Assembly (NCBI GenBank): GCA_947588955.1
Contig: CANPYX010000011.1
Span: 1 to 58,633 of the forward strand
From: an uncultured Oscillospiraceae bacterium
Lineage (GTDB): Bacteria > Bacillota > Clostridia > Oscillospirales > Oscillospiraceae
Length of the DNA stretch: 58,633 nt
Direction of reading: 5' to 3'
Part shown: positions 23,575 through 29,872 of the stretch, piece after piece
Layout of the letters: every line of letters starts with the position of its first letter
Numbering within the stretch: position 1 is the first letter of the stretch
Program-made: the position numbers and the translations under genes
Notes under the pieces: generated by a model
The model's input: the letters and a program-made list of their open reading frames with translations, nothing else
The model's database searches: none
Told to the model about the DNA's origin: nothing

Positions 23575-23715
23575 TTAGGTGAATGGCAGCATATCTATGA
23601 TCTTGGCGATGAGCTTGATGATGGTGACAAGCACCAGCACGCAGACCGCGCCGAAGGCGATGACGTTCAGGGGCGGCGGGAGCCAGGAGAAGAGTGTGAG
23701 AAAAGCGTCAAACAT
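23575..23715 (-). CDS. Small membrane protein, phage coat candidate
   Basis: 46 aa: MFDAFLTLFSWLPPPLNVIA, hydrophobic core FGAVCVLVLVTIIKLIAKII, short end DMLPFT. Strong AGGAGG at 7 bp before ATG 23715. First of the cluster immediately downstream of the pIII-like gene and its 3' element. Confidence 0.65.
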   Translation of the reverse strand: MFDAFLTLFSWLPPPLNVIAFGAVCVLVLVTIIKLIAKIIDMLPFT

Positions 23716-23728
23716 GGGGAAGCCTCCT

Positions 23729-23780
23729 GTATTACAGATCGAGAAGCCGGCTCGATGCAGCGAAGATCTCTTTGTGTTAC
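23729..23780. repeat. Shorter degenerate copy of the 63-bp element
   Basis: 52 bp. On the plus strand begins GTATTACAGATC and ends GATCTCTTTGTGTTAC; the right arm is perfect, the left arm deviates at two positions of GTAACACA. As in the other copies, GTAACACA starts at a stop codon, here that of the pIII-like gene on the minus strand. Confidence 0.7.
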
Positions 23781-25771
23781 GCTTTGACCAGCTTGAAAAT
23801 GGCGATGAGGAACAGGGCAGCGACACCGAAAATGAAGAGCGATTTGATCTCCGCGGGGAGAGCCAGGATCACGCCGGAGAAGAAGCCGAAGACGCTGGAG
23901 ACGCCCTCAGGCAGCTCGAGCTTTATGGAGCCGAAGGCGGAGAAGAGATCGGTAATGCCCTTGATGACGGTATCTGAGAGGAAACTGAAGAAGAAGGACA
24001 GGAGATCCTTGACAAGGCCGAGGACAGCGGAAAGGACGTCGGTGATCAGACCGAAGACGGCGTCAATGAGGTCAGACAGAAGGCCGAGAACGCTGTCTTT
24101 GAGCTTGCCCCAGAAAGACGAGCCTTCGCCGGAGCCTGAACCGGAGCCGCCGCCTCCGGAGCCGGTGCCGGTGTTGCCGGTGGGCGGACCAGGTTGACCG
24201 GTATTCGACCATTGCTTATATGTTTCGCCGCACACGGCGCAGGTGTAGAGGGTATAGCCGGCGGCGGTGACGTCGCCGTTGTCGTTGAATTCCGTATCCT
24301 TGACCTCGGTGACTTCCCACTGATGGCCGGCGGCGGGGATGATCTCGTCGTAGGAGTAATCGCAGAACTGGCAGGAGTATGTACGGACACCGGTGCCGGT
24401 GCAGCTGGGCGGGGTAGTGGTCTCGCTGGTGAAGACGTGCTTATGACCGTCGGAGCCGGTGCCGGAATCGTCCTTCTTCTCGGCGATGATATACTGGAAG
24501 CTGTCGGTGAAAACGATATGATCCATAAGGTCATCAACAGTGGTATAATCATCGACTACAAAAGTATCGTCAATGCCAATATAATAAAGGGCGTCATCTC
24601 CGTACCAGACCACGAGATTTTTAATGGATTTACCGTTATACAGGAGCGTATCGTCGGCGAGGGTGAGGAGGTAGAGACGCTGGGCGTAATCATAGACCCA
24701 GTTTGTAACCTGGTAGGGCTTGTCCGTATAGGGATCGCGGAACTCGTTTGTAGTCTCGTCGAAGATATTGACGTTGTAGACGTTGGTGACGTTGTTGGAG
24801 TTGTCTATCTTGCCGATGAAGTAGTTGTACTCGTTGTTTTCGGAGTTGTAGTTGGTGATGGCGTTGGTGATGTAGGTGGGACGGGTGGTGATAGGAACCT
24901 GAGAGGAATCGCCATCATAGGAAATAGAAACAGAAGGAAAGTTTAATAAAGAAGGGCCTAGAAAAGTATGATTAGTTACAGAATTACCACTGTTAAAAGA
25001 AAGGGAAACGGAAAATAAACCATAAAGACAATAAGTATAGCCACCGCGAAAAGAATGACGAGCATCAACAGGAAAAGAATAAGAGGGATCAGAAATACAA
25101 TAAGCAAAATGAGTCCAGTTATTGGGTTGAATAACACGCTTATCAAAAGAAGATGAAACATCAACTAAACAATCAACAGAAGGCGTAAAAGAAGAGGTCT
25201 TTACAAGAAAATAAATAGATCCAGATTGATAACAATGAGTAGAAAAGGTAATTTTTGATGCTCCACCAGGAGTAGCTGAATTATCTATGGAAGGACGATC
25301 GCCAAAAGCAAAAGAAGCAGAAGAAGAAAGAGAAGAAATATGGAAATTATCAAATGAACCATAAAAGGAATAGGATAACGAGTTGGAAGGACCACTTACA
25401 ATTTGCTCAAAAGGAAGATAAAGAGTAGTAGTAAAACCGGTGGTACCGTTTGAGACAGTGGGGGAATCAAGAGAAACAATATATTCATCCTCATTCTTAT
25501 AATAGTCATCAGGATCATAACCGGCAGCAAGAAAGGAAGCAAGATCTGAAATACCAGCAGAAATACCTGCGCCAATAGTAGCGCCCAAAGGTCCTCCAAT
25601 AGAAGTACCAGCAGCAGCAAGGCCAGCCCCAACAAGCCATTGAGCTAAAGAAGACTGAGTATAGTAATATGCAAGCTCATTGTACCAGTCAGCAAAAACA
25701 GATGTTACAAACAAAGAAATACAGGTGACAAGCACCAATATTTGTGTTACAATACGTTTCAGGAGCTTCAA
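23777..25771 (-). CDS. pIII-like phage adsorption protein
   Basis: 664 aa if started at TTG 25771 (GGTGGTGA upstream), giving a standard signal peptide MKLLKRIVTQILVLVT ... VFA-DWY. Then a long Ser/Tyr/Asn-rich extracellular region (to about residue 430), a cysteine-paired region at 440-520 with two CxxC units (CQFCDYSYDEIIPAAGH and CAVCGETYKQW), a Gly/Ser-rich linker at about 530-550 and a hydrophobic C-terminal anchor. This is the architecture of filamentous phage pIII. The first half is much richer in A/T than the rest, consistent with an exchanged receptor-binding domain. Confidence 0.82.
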   Translation of the reverse strand: MKLLKRIVTQILVLVTCISLFVTSVFADWYNELAYYYTQSSLAQWLVGAGLAAAGTSIGGPLGATIGAGISAGISDLASFLAAGYDPDDYYKNEDEYIVSLDSPTVSNGTTGFTTTLYLPFEQIVSGPSNSLSYSFYGSFDNFHISSLSSSASFAFGDRPSIDNSATPGGASKITFSTHCYQSGSIYFLVKTSSFTPSVDCLVDVSSSFDKRVIQPNNWTHFAYCISDPSYSFPVDARHSFRGGYTYCLYGLFSVSLSFNSGNSVTNHTFLGPSLLNFPSVSISYDGDSSQVPITTRPTYITNAITNYNSENNEYNYFIGKIDNSNNVTNVYNVNIFDETTNEFRDPYTDKPYQVTNWVYDYAQRLYLLTLADDTLLYNGKSIKNLVVWYGDDALYYIGIDDTFVVDDYTTVDDLMDHIVFTDSFQYIIAEKKDDSGTGSDGHKHVFTSETTTPPSCTGTGVRTYSCQFCDYSYDEIIPAAGHQWEVTEVKDTEFNDNGDVTAAGYTLYTCAVCGETYKQWSNTGQPGPPTGNTGTGSGGGGSGSGSGEGSSFWGKLKDSVLGLLSDLIDAVFGLITDVLSAVLGLVKDLLSFFFSFLSDTVIKGITDLFSAFGSIKLELPEGVSSVFGFFSGVILALPAEIKSLFIFGVAALFLIAIFKLVKA

Positions 25772-25800
25772 AAGAATCACCACCGAAAGGAATGGTACAA

Positions 25801-26031
25801 ATGCTAATAAAATGGCTTGTAATTGTAGCAACTATTCTTGTAGTTGCCCTAATTGAATACGTTAGAAAGAAAAAGGGTATTTTAACGCCTTATGAAAAAC
25901 GCCTACGCAAGAAGTGGGAAGAAGAGAAAGCAGCCGAGGAAGACGCCAGAACAGAGCAGCAACAGGAGCGGAGGCACTACATGTCCCAAGCCGAATATGA
26001 ACAGTACAAGCGGGAGCATGGGATAAAGTAA
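25801..26031 (+). CDS. Small membrane-anchored charged protein
   Basis: 76 aa with an N-terminal membrane helix (IKWLVIVATILVVALIEYV), basic KKKG, and a long charged helical tail (KRLRKKWEEEKAAEEDARTE). ATG 25801 is preceded by GAAAGGA. It runs opposite to the main phage operon and diverges from the pIII-like gene with only 29 bp between start codons. Function unknown; codon use and RBS make it credible. Confidence 0.65.
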   Translation: MLIKWLVIVATILVVALIEYVRKKKGILTPYEKRLRKKWEEEKAAEEDARTEQQQERRHYMSQAEYEQYKREHGIK

Positions 26032-26039
26032 GGGGGGAG

Positions 26040-26117
26040 GGGCACACGGGGCTTGAATTGCCCGCCCTACGGGCCGGGCACCATTCGCTACGCTCATTAT
26101 TCAAGCCCCGTGTGCCC
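26040..26117. repeat. 18-bp perfect stem with structured loop (packaging/origin candidate)
   Basis: Arms 26040-26057 (GGGCACACGGGGCTTGAA) and 26100-26117 are perfectly complementary. The 42-nt loop holds a second hairpin (TGCCCG / CGGGCA around CCCTACGGG). No T-run, so not a typical terminator. In single-stranded phage DNA this would be the most stable structure of the genome. Confidence 0.7.
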
Positions 26118-26166
26118 ACGCTTTCCGTGAAGGCTTGCAAAACGATACGTGAGGCCGGGGGCCAGG

Positions 26167-26221
26167 GCGAAATTCCCATGGGGAATTTCGCGTAAAAGGT
26201 TTTTCATGCTAAAGCATGAAA
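26167..26221. repeat. Two adjacent hairpins
   Basis: 26167-26191 has an 11-bp stem GCGAAATTCCC with ATG loop; 26202-26221 has a 9-bp stem TTTCATGCT with a 2-nt loop. Together with the 26040 stem they fill the non-coding gap of the prophage. Confidence 0.65.
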
Positions 26222-26239
26222 TGATTTGATTCACACAAC

Positions 26240-26264
26240 AGCCGTGACACCCTCACGGCTTTTT
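26240..26264. terminator. Phage terminator, first copy
   Basis: GCCGTGA-CACCC-TCACGGC followed by TTTTT. The stop codon of the minus-strand gene 26253-26429 lies in the stem. A 25-bp identical copy is at 26638-26662. Confidence 0.8.
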
Positions 26265-26429
26265 ACGGAGGAAGCGGAGGAGCCAGGAGATAAGGCGACC
26301 AAGAAAAACGCCACAAAGAACAGCCAAACCAAGAAAAATAGCTATGGAAAAAACAGAGAGGACAAAAACAGCATCATACGTAATACCCAATTTATTAGCT
26401 ATTTCAGGAATAGCATTATAGAGCATCAT
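26253..26429 (-). CDS. Phage small membrane protein
   Basis: 58 aa (MMLYNAIPEIANKLGITYDA, then a hydrophobic stretch VFVLSVFSIAIFLGLAVLCG, basic end RFLRKKP). GGAGG lies 7 bp before ATG 26429. Layout again fits a coat or tip protein. Its start diverges from the plus-strand gene at 26444 and both use the same palindromic ribosome site. Confidence 0.65.
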   Translation of the reverse strand: MMLYNAIPEIANKLGITYDAVFVLSVFSIAIFLGLAVLCGVFLGRLISWLLRFLRKKP

Positions 26430-26443
26430 AGAGGAGCCTCCAA

Positions 26444-26629
26444 ATGATTCAGCTTTTAAGTAACTTATGGACAATGGTAAAATGGCTATTCACAGACTTT
26501 GCACGAATCATACTCAACGCAGATTTAGGACCAATAGGAACACTAAAAGACACATGGGGATACATAGTAACAGCAGTAGCAGCAATATATGCAGTAATAA
26601 AATGGATAAGGAAGCGAGACTACTTTTAA
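26444..26629 (+). CDS. Phage small membrane protein on the opposite strand
   Basis: 61 aa: amphipathic N-half with aromatic residues (LLSNLWTMVKWLFTDFARII), a GPIGTLKDTWGY turn, hydrophobic IVTAVAAIYAVIKWI and basic end RKRDYF. The W/Y-membrane helix-K/R arrangement resembles major coat proteins. GAGGAG 7 bp before the ATG. Followed by the second copy of the phage terminator. Confidence 0.6.
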   Translation: MIQLLSNLWTMVKWLFTDFARIILNADLGPIGTLKDTWGYIVTAVAAIYAVIKWIRKRDYF

Positions 26630-26637
26630 CGAGACGA

Positions 26638-26662
26638 AGCCGTGACACCCTCACGGCTTTTT
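26638..26662. terminator. Phage terminator, second copy
   Basis: Identical to 26240-26264. It separates the convergent genes 26444-26629 (+) and 26651-26872 (-), and again the minus-strand stop codon (AAGCCGTGA) lies in the stem. Confidence 0.8.
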
Positions 26663-26872
26663 CTTATGCCTCAGCAGCCAAACCGTCAGGATCACCGCGC
26701 CGGCAAGGACGGCAACGGCCAGCAGGAGCAGCACCAGGGCCGCCAGCAGCTGGAGAACAAAGACACCGGAATCGACCAGCAGCTTGAGGGCAAGCAGCAC
26801 AAGCACCATAACCGACAGGTCCAGCACCGAGGCAAAGGCGGCGGTACAGATGATCTTAAAAGTACGCTTCAT
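26651..26872 (-). CDS. Phage two-helix membrane protein
   Basis: 73 aa beginning MKRTFKIICTAAFASVLDLS with two long hydrophobic segments (VMVLVLLALKLLV and LLAALVLLLLAVAVLAGAVIL) and a basic end RHKKKP. ATG 26872 overlaps the stop of the Cys-rich gene (ATGA) with AAAGGAG upstream. Function unknown. Confidence 0.65.
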   Translation of the reverse strand: MKRTFKIICTAAFASVLDLSVMVLVLLALKLLVDSGVFVLQLLAALVLLLLAVAVLAGAVILTVWLLRHKKKP

Positions 26873-27078
26873 AGCAGCTCCTTTCGAGTTACATGATAAG
26901 GACAATCCGAAGTATCTACATGAATACAGTCAGTACAGCAACCCTCACGGAGAGAACAAGCGTCACAATCATGATCACATGATTCAGACTCACAGGCAAT
27001 ACGCTCAAAAGAGCCACAAAAGGCGATATAAAGAGCACGGACAAGAACTTTTAAAAGTTCAGATTGATCAACAAACAT
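26869..27078 (-). CDS. Cysteine-rich small phage protein
   Basis: 69 aa (MFVDQSELLKVLVRALYIAF at the start), then a cysteine cluster CESESCDHDCDACSLREGCC and TDCIHVDTSDCPYH. The many Cys plus His suggest metal binding. AAAGGAGG precedes ATG 27078, directly after the 63-bp element copy 3. Translationally coupled to the following membrane protein. No family recognised. Confidence 0.65.
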   Translation of the reverse strand: MFVDQSELLKVLVRALYIAFCGSFERIACESESCDHDCDACSLREGCCTDCIHVDTSDCPYHVTRKELL

Positions 27079-27092
27079 AGCTAACCTCCTTT

Positions 27093-27155
27093 GTAACACA
27101 AAATCACGCGTCAGAGCTCCGCATCAGCTCCGCAGCTTAACATAGTTTGTGTTAC
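27093..27155. repeat. 63-bp inverted-repeat element, copy 3
   Basis: Plus strand begins GTAACACAAA and ends TTTGTGTTAC; on the minus strand it starts at the Rep stop codon and ends 4 bp before the ribosome site of the Cys-rich gene. Shares AGCTCCGCAGCT with copy 1 at nearly the same offset. Exactly the same length as copies 1 and 2. Confidence 0.85.
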
Positions 27156-28165
27156 ACAACCTCCACAAGGTCCGGGAACTTCACCTTCAGCGCCATGACC
27201 TTACGCCAGGATTCCTCAGCCTTGTGCTTCTCTACTATGCGCAGGTACTTGGGATTCGGCGCGCAGCTGCGTTCACGGAGACGCTGGGAGAAGCCAATAG
27301 GTCCGAACATCTCCATACAGGCGGCGACAGCGTTGCCCATGTGGTTGAAGACATAGTTGGCACAGGCCTCCTCGTTGTACTCCACACCGGGGGCGGTAAA
27401 GAGCCGTATACGGCTGACGTCGCCGATGACCTCATACCAATAATCCGTCGTCACCCAGCGGCTCTTATTGCTGTCCGTCTCGTCAGGCTCGACAAAACGG
27501 AGGTAGTTGAGCAGCACGCCGGCGAAAACCTCGCCTATGGAGGTATCCTCATCAAACATGGCGTGAGCGAAGGCGTTGGCGCGGGCGTCGCGCATTTGCA
27601 TTTCCACACGCACCCAGTGCCGGCCGTCCGTGAAGCCGCGCTCAGCGGCCTTGTCGTAGATACGCACCAGCAGCATACTTTTCATGGAGCCGATGACAGC
27701 GGACAGGCCCTCAATGTTGTGACGGTAGGAGGAAGTGACCTCTTGCGTCCGGAAGGGGCTTATGTAGAGGTGATTGTACACGTCCGAGCAGACGCGCTTT
27801 ATATCTAAAACGCCGGAATGGTCGTCGTATGCCACATCCAGGCGCGCAATATTCAAATCGTTGGAGAAGATGAAGTGAAAGAGATCGATCCACGGGTTTT
27901 TCAGAGTGGACATGGATTCAAAGACACGGCAGCCCTGACCGGACATGAAGACGTTGACGCCCATGTCGTCATTGCCGCCATCGTAGCAGACGGAAATGTG
28001 GTCGTAGTATAGACGCGATCTATATCCGTTTACGCCCTTCTCAGTCAGAGTGAAGGGACAGTGTGAAAGACCCAGCGCCTCGATGAGCTCTTCGGGAGTA
28101 TGAGTTTTGCTGGTGAAGGATAACCAGTCGAAGAGTATGACATTTTCATCAATATTGCTTTCCAT
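27152..28165 (-). CDS. Rolling-circle replication initiation protein (Rep_trans)
   Basis: Phage replication initiator of 337 aa of the PF02486 type, found in inoviruses (RstA class) and gram-positive rolling-circle plasmids. Conserved blocks: NIARLDVAYDD at 105-115 (metal/acid motif), VRIYDKAAE at 167-175 with the candidate nicking tyrosine Y170, and WVRVEMQMRDARA at 184-196. Start 28165 has AGGGG upstream; the frame extends further without an RBS. Hairpins just upstream are candidate origin. Confidence 0.9.
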   Translation of the reverse strand: MESNIDENVILFDWLSFTSKTHTPEELIEALGLSHCPFTLTEKGVNGYRSRLYYDHISVCYDGGNDDMGVNVFMSGQGCRVFESMSTLKNPWIDLFHFIFSNDLNIARLDVAYDDHSGVLDIKRVCSDVYNHLYISPFRTQEVTSSYRHNIEGLSAVIGSMKSMLLVRIYDKAAERGFTDGRHWVRVEMQMRDARANAFAHAMFDEDTSIGEVFAGVLLNYLRFVEPDETDSNKSRWVTTDYWYEVIGDVSRIRLFTAPGVEYNEEACANYVFNHMGNAVAACMEMFGPIGFSQRLRERSCAPNPKYLRIVEKHKAEESWRKVMALKVKFPDLVEVV

Positions 28166-28195
28166 AAGAGCACCCCTAAAGTAAGATTGTAGATA

Positions 28196-28247
28196 GTGCA
28201 CCCCTGTTAGTGAGGGGGTGCACCCTCCGGGGAGCGACCCCGGAGGG
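28196..28247. repeat. Two hairpins upstream of rep (origin candidate)
   Basis: Stem GTGCACCCC / GGGGTGCAC (28196-28204, 28215-28223) immediately followed by stem CCCTCCGGGG / CCCCGGAGGG with loop AGCGA (28223-28247). They occupy the only gap between rep and the DUF3846 gene. Confidence 0.6.
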
Positions 28248-28262
28248 CTGGAAAGGAAACGA

Positions 28263-28625
28263 TCAAGAGAGTAAAGGAAAAGAACGTGAAAACAAAGACC
28301 GGAGATAGATCAGATCATCGTCAGGGAGACTGACAAGGTCCGGCTCGCCGTTGACCCATCCTTGATAGGCAAAGACTGCCGTACCGAGGATCGGGTTGAG
28401 GTAACTGCCATAGCCATAGAGGTAGGAGGCAAAAAGATTAAAGGGAAGATCACTGTTGAGGAAATCTTCATTGACGATCATACGAATATGCGGACGGTCA
28501 CGCAGCTCCATAGGGGCGACGGTCTCAATGTACCCTCCGACAAGCTGCTGGAGCTCATCAAGGGAGTTCTCAAGCTCCTTGACCTCACAGGGGCCGGAGG
28601 GAGGAACGACCAGGACGCGCATCAT
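28263..28625 (-). CDS. DUF3846 domain protein
   Basis: 120-aa protein starting MRVLVVPPSGPCEVKELENS with ELQQLVGGYIETVAP and VNEDFLNSDLPFN, the pattern of DUF3846 proteins that are common on mobile elements of Firmicutes. Role unknown, presumably in phage DNA metabolism or regulation. Overlaps the end of the upstream gene. Confidence 0.8.
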   Translation of the reverse strand: MMRVLVVPPSGPCEVKELENSLDELQQLVGGYIETVAPMELRDRPHIRMIVNEDFLNSDLPFNLFASYLYGYGSYLNPILGTAVFAYQGWVNGEPDLVSLPDDDLIYLRSLFSRSFPLLS

Positions 28626-28912
28626 ATAACGACCTCGGCTTTGACTACTCTGCCACGGTCATCAAAGAAGAGGTTGACCTGATCGCCGGGCTTGAGGCCC
28701 TTCCAGATGTCGGCGGAAATACACTTCTTCTTGTCGGCCTTGTAGCCGCTGGCCATGTAGTCGTCGGACTGGTAATCGCTGACGGGGGAGATGACGTACA
28801 TATTGGTGTACGGCTGCTTCCTGCCCGGCTCCGGCTCAAACATACCCGCGGCCCAGCCAACAAACACGTAGCCAGGATAACCGCCATCCACAACAAATCC
28901 TTCTCTGTCCAT
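28622..28912 (-). CDS. Small phage protein, possible ssDNA-binding (pV-like)
   Basis: 96 aa, first gene of the phage operon. The C-terminal half (NMYVISPVSDYQ ... CISADIWKGLKPGDQVNLFF then DDRGRVVKAEVVI) reads like a small beta-barrel, and its position before rep fits the gene V ssDNA-binding protein of filamentous phages. Sequence alone does not prove this. Good GGAGAG site upstream of ATG 28912. Confidence 0.6.
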   Translation of the reverse strand: MDREGFVVDGGYPGYVFVGWAAGMFEPEPGRKQPYTNMYVISPVSDYQSDDYMASGYKADKKKCISADIWKGLKPGDQVNLFFDDRGRVVKAEVVI

Positions 28913-29002
28913 ATAGGACTCTCCTTCCGGGGCTATACCCCAATATAAAAGTAACAGGCGGATCGGTGATCAGCCTGTCCAAAATACATTTTAGAATCCG
29001 CC

Positions 29003-29020
29003 TAAGTGAGAAAAAGCGGC
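29003..29020 (+). repeat. Right 18-bp direct repeat (attR-like)
   Basis: Identical to 20058-20075. It ends 19 bp before the rplU -35 box, so the host promoter is left intact. The repeat is also the loop of an imperfect hairpin (AATCCGCC / GGCGGATT) at this junction. Confidence 0.85.
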
Positions 29021-29039
29021 GGATTTTTTAAAAAAGGTG

Positions 29040-29160
29040 TTGACTTTTGAGGTCCGCGAAGGTATAATTGGAAAGCCGCTTTGAGCTGAGCCGTAAAGTC
29101 GCCGGTTTTCCGGCGCGCCTGTGAGAGCGAGACTCTATTATTCAAGAGGTGAAAAGGTTT
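29040..29160 (+). promoter_or_regulatory. rplU-rpmA promoter and leader
   Basis: TTGACT (29040-29045), 17-bp spacer, TATAAT (29063-29068). The roughly 85-nt leader holds a stable hairpin CGCCGG-TTTT-CCGGCG (29100-29115). It could be an L21-type autoregulatory leader, as known upstream of rplU in Firmicutes, but I cannot match it to that motif with certainty. Confidence 0.75.
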
Positions 29161-29475
29161 ATGACAGCGATTATTGAGGCATGCGGAAAGCAGTACCGGG
29201 TCTCCGCGGGGGACACCCTCTTTGTGGAGAAGCTGAACGTGGAGGACGGCGCGTCCGTCACCTTCGACAAGGTACTGGCGATCTTCAATGACGACGGCAC
29301 CGCCAGCTTCGGCACGCCGGTGGTCTCCGGCGCTTCCGTCACCGCCACGGCGGTGAAGACCGGCAAGAGCAAGAAGATCATCGTCTACAAGATGCGTCCC
29401 AAGAAGAACTACCGCCGCAAGCAGGGCCACAGACAGCCCTATACCAAGGTCACCATCGACGCCATCAACGCGTAA
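29161..29475 (+). CDS. rplU: 50S ribosomal protein L21
   Basis: 104-aa 23S rRNA-binding protein. [20 protein letters not shown] and [20 protein letters not shown] are diagnostic. ATG 29161 rather than the in-frame GTG 29149 gives the normal length and places GAGGTG at a good distance. Followed by rpmA after 38 bp. Confidence 0.97.
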   Translation: MTAIIEACGKQYRVSAGDTLFVEKLNVEDGASVTFDKVLAIFNDDGTASFGTPVVSGASVTATAVKTGKSKKIIVYKMRPKKNYRRKQGHRQPYTKVTIDAINA

Positions 29476-29513
29476 GGGACCTTTAGCATCACGATTTTGG
29501 AGGTGTAATTTAC

Positions 29514-29777
29514 ATGGCACATAAAAAAGGAATGGGCTCCACCAAGAACGGCCGCGATTCCGAGTCCAAACGCCTTGGCGTGAAACGCTCCGACGGACAG
29601 TACGTCCTCGCCGGCAACATCCTTGTCCGCCAGCGCGGGACAAAGATCCATCCGGGCAACAACGTGGGCAAGGGCAGCGACGACACCCTGTTCGCGCTGG
29701 TCTCCGGCACCGTCCGCTATGAGCACATCAACCGCGAGCGCAAGCAGGTTTCCGTTTACGAGGAAGCCGCGCAGTAA
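29514..29777 (+). CDS. rpmA: 50S ribosomal protein L27
   Basis: 87 aa, starting directly at [20 protein letters not shown]. Many Firmicutes have a short N-terminal extension cut off by Prp, with prp between rplU and rpmA; both are absent here. The N-terminus reaches the peptidyl-transferase centre. GGAGGTG precedes the ATG. Confidence 0.97.
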   Translation: MAHKKGMGSTKNGRDSESKRLGVKRSDGQYVLAGNILVRQRGTKIHPGNNVGKGSDDTLFALVSGTVRYEHINRERKQVSVYEEAAQ

Positions 29778-29795
29778 CACGAAATTTCCACGATT

Positions 29796-29821
29796 GGAGA
29801 CGCCAAAAGGCGTCTCCTTTT
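29796..29821 (+). terminator. rplU-rpmA terminator
   Basis: Nine-bp stem GGAGACGCC-AAAA-GGCGTCTCC followed by TTTT, 19 bp after the rpmA stop. A second hairpin (CGGAAAAGGGT, 29831-29854) follows at once. Confidence 0.9.
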
Positions 29822-29872
29822 GCTTAACGTCGGAAAAGGGTAAACCCTTTTCCGAAAGATGGAAACGTTCAG

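Larger units (their letters stand above)
20058..29020. mobile_element. Inovirus-like (filamentous ssDNA phage) prophage
   Basis: About 8.9 kb bounded by identical 18-bp direct repeats (20058-20075 and 29003-29020, TAAGTGAGAAAAAGCGGC). Contents match the inovirus plan: rolling-circle Rep, small putative ssDNA-binding protein, several tiny membrane proteins, a signal-peptide/Gly-rich/anchor pIII-like protein and a Zot-type Walker ATPase. There is no capsid, terminase, tail, lysis or tyrosine/serine integrase gene; the only recombinase is an IS30-family transposase. All main genes are intact, so the element may be active. Confidence 0.9.

Noticed and set aside
20679..27155. 63-bp elements as integron attC sites
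   Set aside because: They sit 3' of genes like attC, but the ends do not fit RYYYAAC / GTTRRRY, and no integron integrase is present.
20058..29020. XerCD/dif-type integration
   Set aside because: The 18-bp repeat shows no dif-like two-arm palindrome; XerCD use cannot be supported from sequence.
20058..29020. Plasmid or ICE instead of a phage
   Set aside because: No partition, mobilisation, relaxase-coupling or conjugation gene; the Zot ATPase and pIII-like protein point to a filamentous phage.
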